A stretch of DNA of 64,000 nt from Evernia prunastri (lineage: Eukaryota > Ascomycota > Lecanoromycetes > Lecanorales > Parmeliaceae). Each line of letters starts with the position of its first letter. Position 1 is the first letter of the stretch. The stretch covers positions 192,116-256,115 of the forward strand of contig NKYR01000020.1 in the NCBI GenBank assembly GCA_003184365.1. Reading direction: 5' to 3'. Under the pieces are notes generated by a model. That model made no database searches. It saw nothing but the letters and a program-made list of their open reading frames with translations, and was not told the DNA's origin. A program made the translations under genes and the position numbers. This document shows positions 58,021 through 64,000 of this stretch, piece after piece.

Positions 58021-58056
58021 TTTACATGACCAAAACATAGCGCACAAGAACGAGCA

Positions 58057-59576
58057 ATGTCAACGGCTATTGAGCCACCAAACATAGCTTCGCTGGGATC
58101 TGAGGGTGGCTTCTCCAGTCCTAATACTCTCTATCCATCCATGTTAGCCGCAGTCATAGTTTGCAGTATCTTGACAACAACTTTCACTGCTGCGCGCTTG
58201 ATTACAAAGCGCATTATCTCAACGTACGATGTTGAAGACTGTGAGCCCCAGAAGAATGACCCTACGATACTTGTACTCTCTGACGTGCTTATTCGACTAG
58301 ATTTCTTAATGATGGCATGGGTAGACAATCACTTGGCTTGGACATTTGCTTCCCATGAAACACAGCCTGGCTGACTTCAAGCAGATTACTAGCCTAGCGT
58401 ACGGTATTCTAATCCTTGTTGCTGGCCTGGATGGACTTGGCCATCATATATGGGACTTCACACTGGCCGAGTTGCCCAATACAGCGAAATTACTACAGGT
58501 AACTCGAAAACTTGGCTCTCATAAGTTGTGTCCCGTCACATTCTGATCTTATCCAGTTTTCTTGGGCTCTCGAGATACTTTACATTCCCGCGGTTTGGCT
58601 TGCCAAATCATCATTGCTCTTCCAGCTTATACATATCTTCACACCAACGAAATCCGGACCTGTCTATTGGGCCTGCCACACCCTGATCTGGGGCAACCTG
58701 GTTTTTTATGTCTCGATCCTATTCACAATCATCTTCGAATGTCATCCAATAGATGAAGTCTGGAACTTGTACTACGAAGGCCATTGCATCAACAGGAATG
58801 TGTCTCTGGTCGCCACTAGTGCGGTCAATGTGTTCTCAGATCTTTTGAACCTCCTACTCCCCATTTGGGCAACGTGGCACTTGCAGATGGCGCCGAAAAG
58901 GAAAGCTGGTATTACCGCTGTCTTTGCTACGGGCATACTGTATGTCCCCATTCATCTCGTTCGTACTTGCTCAGTAAAAACGACCAAATAGCCAAGACTA
59001 ATCTACTCCATCGATTAGCGCTTTTGTTTCAAGTATATGCAGACTTGTGTACGCCGCGCGCATCGAACACAGTGCCGACGTTTCCTTCATCGTCATTCAA
59101 ATTGGACTGTGGGCGTATGTAATGATCACTAATGCCCTACTATCTCTTCGCACCAGTAGGCTCACCTACAAATTAGGCTGGCAGAAGTTGCCACGGTTAT
59201 CCTTTGCACTTGTTTCCCAATGATGCCTCGTTTGGTGCAGCTCATCTCGGAAAGAAAAATCAAGTCGAGAACATCCTCGGCCCCGTCGCCAGGACATACA
59301 TGGAGGCGAATTCAAGAAAACGGCGGCAGAGACCAGAATTCAAGAGGGACAAGCAGCGTCGGCTCGCACGCGGCAGAAGGAACAACCGAATTCAAGCGCT
59401 CATATAAGCACCTGGAGGAGCGGAGAGGTCAGACGAGCGATAGCGATATGAGAATTCCGAGTACCGAAGATATTGAATTGGCAATGTGGGAGCAATTCGA
59501 TGTACGAAGTTTCGCCGATCTACTCGAGCGACGGCTCGACACCGGCTTTACCCTTCTCCAACTCTCATATCGTTGA
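58057..59576 (+). CDS. Rhodopsin-like seven-TM integral membrane protein (PTH11/SAT-type fungal family)
   Basis: Exons 58057-58240, 58301-58320, 58382-58498, 58557-58939, 59019-59114 and 59177-59576 (399 aa); phases agree. Seven hydrophobic segments can be laid out between residues 25 and 300. Family landmarks are the VEDYFLMMAW join (exons 1-2), the WLAKSSLLFQLIHIFTP helix, FECHPIDEVW and GHCINRNVSLVATSAVNVFSDLLNLLLPIW. The C-terminal 120 residues are polar and cytoplasmic. This large fungal family includes PTH11-like receptors and many members near secondary-metabolite or accessory genes; ligands are unknown. Two very short exons (20 and 96 nt) are needed. The start lies right after a duplicated upstream sequence. 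Confidence 0.85.
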
Positions 59577-61016
59577 AGGTTTGAAAAGATTGCCGATGTC
59601 TTCGATAGACAGATACAGAGGGTGGAGGGTGGCTTCTCATGGTAGATTAGATCCTCTGCGACCACAAATCGAGAGCGAGAGAGATCGGAAACACCACTCC
59701 CCTTTGGTTGAGCTTGCGCCTAGGTCTTGCGCTTTGGATTTCTGATTGAAGGAACTATTTCGGAGGGCTATGAGAAAGACTCGAGTGCTACGCTGGGTAT
59801 CCATATGTTACCACCTCGTATATGCCACCGATACAAGCTTAATCAATTTCAGGGTCAGGGTTGCCCTCAGCATCGAAGCGTATATATCAGCGACATTATG
59901 TTTTATAATCAGAGTCTTCATCACTCAAGTCGTCATCTTTCAAAGAGCTGTAACGTCGCGAAACAAACGGTCACGCTAAGTTACATGATTTCGACTGCAG
60001 GGGACACTACAAAGACTGGATCTGACACGATGCCTGTTTCTGCTGGCAAAGGAGAAATTGCTGAGCTCGTGCTGGAGGACTCCAACTTCCCCACAATCTT
60101 AACCGCTGCAGAGACCACGAAGACAAGGCTAGTGAGATGAAGGCCGAAGATCATTATGCCATCATCTCCAAATGAGTGAGGAGCACTATGCCTTCCGCTG
60201 GTATCTTGGCGACATTTGCCCAAAAGTCATGTCAGGACAAAAGCCTGCAACCAGAGATAGACGGGACATATGCGGGAACAAAGCTTACTAACCACTCTCA
60301 CTGCATAGTGGTGGGATCTTGGCACGGCGCTCAGTCATCGTCGTGCATCTCGTGGCTGTCGTCGAATACAGAAATCTGTGTACTAGAATTAGGGTAAAAG
60401 GCACGGGAAAGGATTTATGTATCATGTTGAGTCATTCCCGATTATTTTTCATCTGACGGGCTTTTTTGGAGCGGGTTGATGCTGTCCGCGACGTTGCGCC
60501 AAAGCAATTCCTACAACAGTAGTGGAGCTCATCTTCCATCCGCAAGGCTGCAGCCGAGGTACGAGGGTGTCTGAATATAATAAGAGACGGGGTAGAGAGT
60601 ACAATTACCGGTTGGTGGCATAGGCTAGAAGGTAAAAGGCCCGCGACAACAGCAGTTCCCTGGTCCTGTCCAATTTCCTTACCCAGACGCGGCTTCCTTA
60701 CTCAGACGCGGCCTCACTGACGGTAGTGAACCTAGACACCGTCCGGTTCCGCAGCCAGATGCTAGCAAAGGAGGGTTAGAGTAACGAGGGTTTAACTCTC
60801 ATGCACCTGATGCTATATAAGCACGTTAATGATCCCTGCAGCAATGTGTAGTTGGATGCAGGTGGGGCATGCATGCAGTCATCACCTTCTTTACCAAGGA
60901 TTTTCTTGGAGAACAGATATCTACTTTCACATATACTGTGAGACTTTGAAAGGGAAAACTCTTGACGTGACAGTATTCATACTTCAAGTTACGGGTGTCC
61001 TCACCTTCGTCGGAAA
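59577..61016. other. Intergenic region, 1.4 kb
   Basis: No recognisable gene; the open frame at 59727-60140 lacks family features. A short direct repeat (CAGACGCGGC, twice near 60685-60711) lies upstream of the next gene. Confidence 0.5.
60814..60820 (+). promoter_or_regulatory. Possible TATA box
   Basis: TATATAA about 200 bases before the ATG at 61017. Sequence match only. Confidence 0.3.
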
Positions 61017-61857
61017 ATGTGGCCGGAATTCTTCACAACCTCCTCCCAAAGCTCAGTCTCCATCCTTGCCACCGTGCTGACAGTGCTTTTCCTTTCACTG
61101 TTCCGCTACGCTTACCTCGACTACCAAGGTTGGTACGCTCTTGGCGCTGGCGGTCTCCCCCACAACGTGTTCGGCTGGCTCGTGCAGTCCTTGTTCCGCT
61201 TGCGTGCGTCTCGAAATGTCCGAGACTCCAGCTGCTACGATGCAGCAATTGGAAGCAATGAATTAGAAAAGACAAGCTTTCTCGACAAACAGTTACCCAC
61301 GTGGACGGGAGAGGCCCCGAGGACTGCCGTCTGGGTAGCGCCGCATAGACAACTGGAGCAGGTCGCGAGCGCGAAAATATTAAAGGTACGTCTACTCGTT
61401 CCCGACAAAGTCATAACACCACAGCCAGACATCCTTACTTTAATTGAAACCTCGCATCTTCCAGGCTTTAGAGGCAAACCTATCCCATATCGTTGACTCC
61501 AATCCTCAACATCTTGAACTGGGACCGTCTAAAATTGAAGGCGGGGCTCCGGCTTTGTTTATTTCCCCCAAGCATTACAGCCCCAATCATGCCAGCTACT
61601 CCATTTCGCCCCGCGAGGTGTTCCACTCTCACTGTTCGGCAGAGGGTAGCTCGCACGCTATCCTTTCAGCTGCTGATGCCAAGAGGGTGCTTGACAGCGG
61701 CTGGGGAGAACGGCACGCACTCGCGGGTAAGGCGTTGGGTCCTCCGTTGATTTATGTTATGTTATTTGCGCCGAGGAGCATGCCAGAGGTGGAGACGGTA
61801 GGGATGATAGCAAGGGCTGCTGCGAGGTATGGGTTGGAAGGAAAAATGGTTCAATGA
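61017..61857 (+). CDS. Luciferase-like-domain protein with N-terminal membrane segment
   Basis: Exons 61017-61385 and 61465-61857 (253 aa). A hydrophobic N-terminal segment (about 14-33, SILATVLTVLFLSLFRYAYL) suggests a membrane anchor. The C-terminal half has EVFHSHCSAEGSSHAILSAA, then DAKRVLDSGWGERHALAG, and LIYVMLFAPRSMPEVETVGMIA. This fits the small fungal and bacterial luciferase-like (DUF5519-type) domain, where the RVLDSGWGERH and YVMLFAPR segments are conserved. The name reflects sequence similarity to part of a luciferase, not light emission; the function is unknown. The 79-nt intron joins in phase 0 at KILK-ALEANL. Family assignment is from memory of the motif pattern. Confidence 0.75.
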
Positions 61858-63805
61858 ATCACAATTGGAAAAAATGAGCGGCTGCGTGTCGTAAAATAGT
61901 TCTTCTGCATCTGGTCTGGTGCTTAGCTCTGCAATATTTGTGATGCCCTCGTGGTTGTTTGCGCAGCCGCTGTTCGCCAAAAGTGATGTTAATGAGGACT
62001 AATGTGTTAGTGACAACACACGCTCAATTACTGAAACGATCTTTCCCGTCTTCGGCTTTTCACACGTCTCTGCCTTTCTGCTCAGTACTGCACATCCACC
62101 GAGATGTGTTGGGTTTGAGAAGTGTGTCGCTATTCAGTGGTCACTTAACTGCCCTTTGATGACTGAAATTGGATGTACGAGAAATTTAGATCTCAAGAGA
62201 GACAGAGAGAACATTGACAAAAGGAAATTTGGCTTCGCAGTTCATTGCATCTCTAGCCTCGACCCACACCATTGACCGGGAGTCATTAAGGACTATCGTA
62301 CAGATAACCGCGTCAGGTTGCCAAACAACAAGAGCTCTCCTTTGAAAAAAGAACATTGGTCTGTCACAAACCCAACCTTACTTAGATCAGACATACAGTT
62401 TGCCTGCCAATATCCCGTACTTACGTTCGCCCTTGGCGACCCAATCTTGTGCTACCCAGGCTCTGCAATATCTCTTGAGTTGAGTAAAGAATATCCTGCA
62501 CTGTGCCCCAGTATGAGCCATGGACCACCATACACGGGGGAGTGATGGTAGGTTCAGTACATCGTCTATTACACCGTTGCGGACGATGGTGCTGTTCTGG
62601 CGCATACTTACTCCTTGTCTTTGAACTACCGCGGCAGTACATCATACTCTTAGTATGGAGCCTCGGAGTGTTATTTCCCCTTTTTTGCTGATGCGGATCG
62701 CTGGTTGCACCATCACCTTAGGTGTTGAGAGCATGGCTTAAGAAAGCGGCGCCGTCGTTTGACAACACTGCTGTCTTGCTACCTATGCAAGTTCTCAGGT
62801 ATCTGGTCGCTGCGTTGCTGAGAGTCATCTCCTGTACCTTGCTAGCTTCGATTAATGCGCACTCAAGGTCTTGACTTTGTCACGAGCTAAGATAGAAGCC
62901 TCAGATCTGGGATGCTTAGAGAAAATGCAATTAGGAAAGAGATTCCGTAGGAGGTGCTGACTTGTTCGCAGTACTTGGATTGAGCCGATTTGAAATGGGT
63001 AGGTGAAGCGGCGGTATTACCATAACTTATCCATAGAAATAAGCTCTCGCTGCGGCACAAGATTCGCCATCAGAAGCTGCCAAGGTAAGCCGCGCGCCAT
63101 AAGTACATATCTGATACTCGGGCTAAAATGACTAAGGCGAAATCCCAGTAGAGGGTGTCTCTGCAAAACAAGAGCCAATCTCGCTGGTCTAGCATATCTG
63201 GAACCAGCATTGGGAATCGCAGTTGAAAGTAAAAAGCTTCGCTAGAATGGTACTGTTCCGTCCAACCATGGTGCGGTTCGGACTGCGAAGCTTGTAGTGT
63301 CACATCACTATCAGACCTGCACGCTCTTCCTAGAAATCTGATAGGCCTCACGGTAGCACCGTTAGATTTTAAATATCTCAGAACTATCTGCATGGAATCA
63401 TGGCGAATGTCTGCTCACTGCTCAGCCACGAGCATACACTCAATCTATGAAAATACAAGCGCGTGCAAGGTCTAGCTACATCAATATCGATACTTACATA
63501 AATCGTTATCAGAGATACGACCTGATATATGTATGTTTAACCTTCACCTAGCATCCGGTGTATTAAAGGACGTACTCTTGCTTCATTTGGTAATGAGTTT
63601 AGGAGGCTTTACAGAGTTAAACCTACAGCAAATCTTCGGGTAGTTCAATCACCCTAAAAGCGGCAGCCTTAGGCGCCAAGAGACGCCATGACGCGCTTTC
63701 CTTGTGCTCCCAATTTCGCACCTCAAATATAGTGCCAAACCATTTCGATATTCTTCGCACTCATACATCTGTTCAGACTGTTTCCTACCCGACACTTTCG
63801 ACATC
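61858..63805. other. Intergenic region, 1.9 kb
   Basis: No gene supported. A minus-strand frame (63070-63393, 107 aa, with ATG) is the longest candidate and has no recognisable motif. Confidence 0.5.
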
Positions 63806-64000
63806 ATGGACAAGAGAAGGCTGTCTACAAGAAATCGTGGGGAGCCTCCAATGAAGAAAAGGGCCTTGACCCCCCCGGCTCCCCACCGAGCACCTCCTCC
63901 ACCCACCGCTCCACCGCAACCAACCGAGCCTATGGAGGAAGGCCTGCCTTTCAGACTCAAAGATCCACGCCTACTACCAACCCTGCCTGAACCACAGGAT
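63806..64000 (+). CDS. 5' part of an unidentified gene, cut by the window edge
   Basis: The open frame starts at 63806 and runs off the window (65 codons). It encodes a basic start (MDKRRLSTRNRGEPPMKKR) with a possible nuclear-localisation signal, a Pro-rich stretch, and then LPFRLKDPRLLPTLPEPQD. The N-terminal style suggests a nuclear protein, but I cannot name it from this fragment. Confidence 0.6.
   Translation, partial: MDKRRLSTRNRGEPPMKKRALTPPAPHRAPPPPTAPPQPTEPMEEGLPFRLKDPRLLPTLPEPQD

Larger units (their letters stand above)
56595..58056. other. Intergenic region, 1.5 kb, with repeat copies B and C
   Basis: Most of this interval is made of two related tandem units. The open frame at 57285-57701 lies inside them and has no recognisable features. 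Confidence 0.6.

Noticed and set aside
59727..60140. 137-codon plus-strand frame after the rhodopsin-like gene
   Set aside because: No motif, poor codon pattern and no intron support.
63070..63393. 107-codon minus-strand frame with ATG
   Set aside because: No recognisable motif or supporting exon; length is within chance expectation.

Overview
The window is fungal nuclear DNA from a filamentous ascomycete (Pezizomycotina). The signs are many short introns (mostly 45-65 nt) with GTATGT/GTAAGT-type donors, CTGAC or CTAAC branch sites and YAG acceptors, a STAND/NLR protein carrying a HET domain, caspase-like, rhodopsin-like (PTH11-type) and MARVEL families, and intergenic microsatellites. I cannot fix the class from sequence alone. 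I rebuilt the exons by hand. In nearly every gene the exon phases sum to a whole number of codons and the joins restore known family motifs, so most models are firm inside the gene. First exons and untranslated ends are less certain.

Layout. 0-10 kb: a caspase-like (C14) protein, a small serine-rich protein, a small secreted cysteine-rich protein and a membrane-anchored short-chain dehydrogenase. 10.0-10.6 kb: a non-autonomous hAT-like transposon with perfect terminal repeats and target-site duplication. 10.9-19.9 kb: a MARVEL membrane protein, a large conserved membrane protein, an ER FKBP ending in KDEL, and a CorA-like membrane protein. 20.5-24.9 kb: the most striking locus, an NLR whose N-terminal alpha/beta-hydrolase-like domain has lost its nucleophile and whose C-terminal region contains a HET domain between the NB-ARC and the TPR-like repeats.

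25-39 kb is a dense housekeeping block: cytochrome b5-domain protein, small mitochondrial coiled-coil protein, NBS1/nibrin, a putative secreted protein, RPEL-repeat protein, TRAX, N-myristoyltransferase and an ABHD12-like hydrolase. 39.8-47.4 kb holds a secreted L-amino-acid oxidase, an arylamine N-acetyltransferase and an amino acid/GABA/choline-type APC permease, possibly linked in nitrogen use or detoxification. 48-64 kb is sparser: a transmembrane aspartic-protease-like protein without its first catalytic Asp, a secreted proline/threonine-rich protein, a flavin monooxygenase-like protein, a rhodopsin-like seven-TM protein, a luciferase-like-domain protein and the start of an unidentified gene. 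Diverged copies of one non-coding sequence flank the monooxygenase gene and lie upstream of the rhodopsin-like gene.

Best candidate for something undescribed: the pseudo-hydrolase/NB-ARC/HET/TPR protein at 20534-24877. All functions come from motif reading, not database searches.
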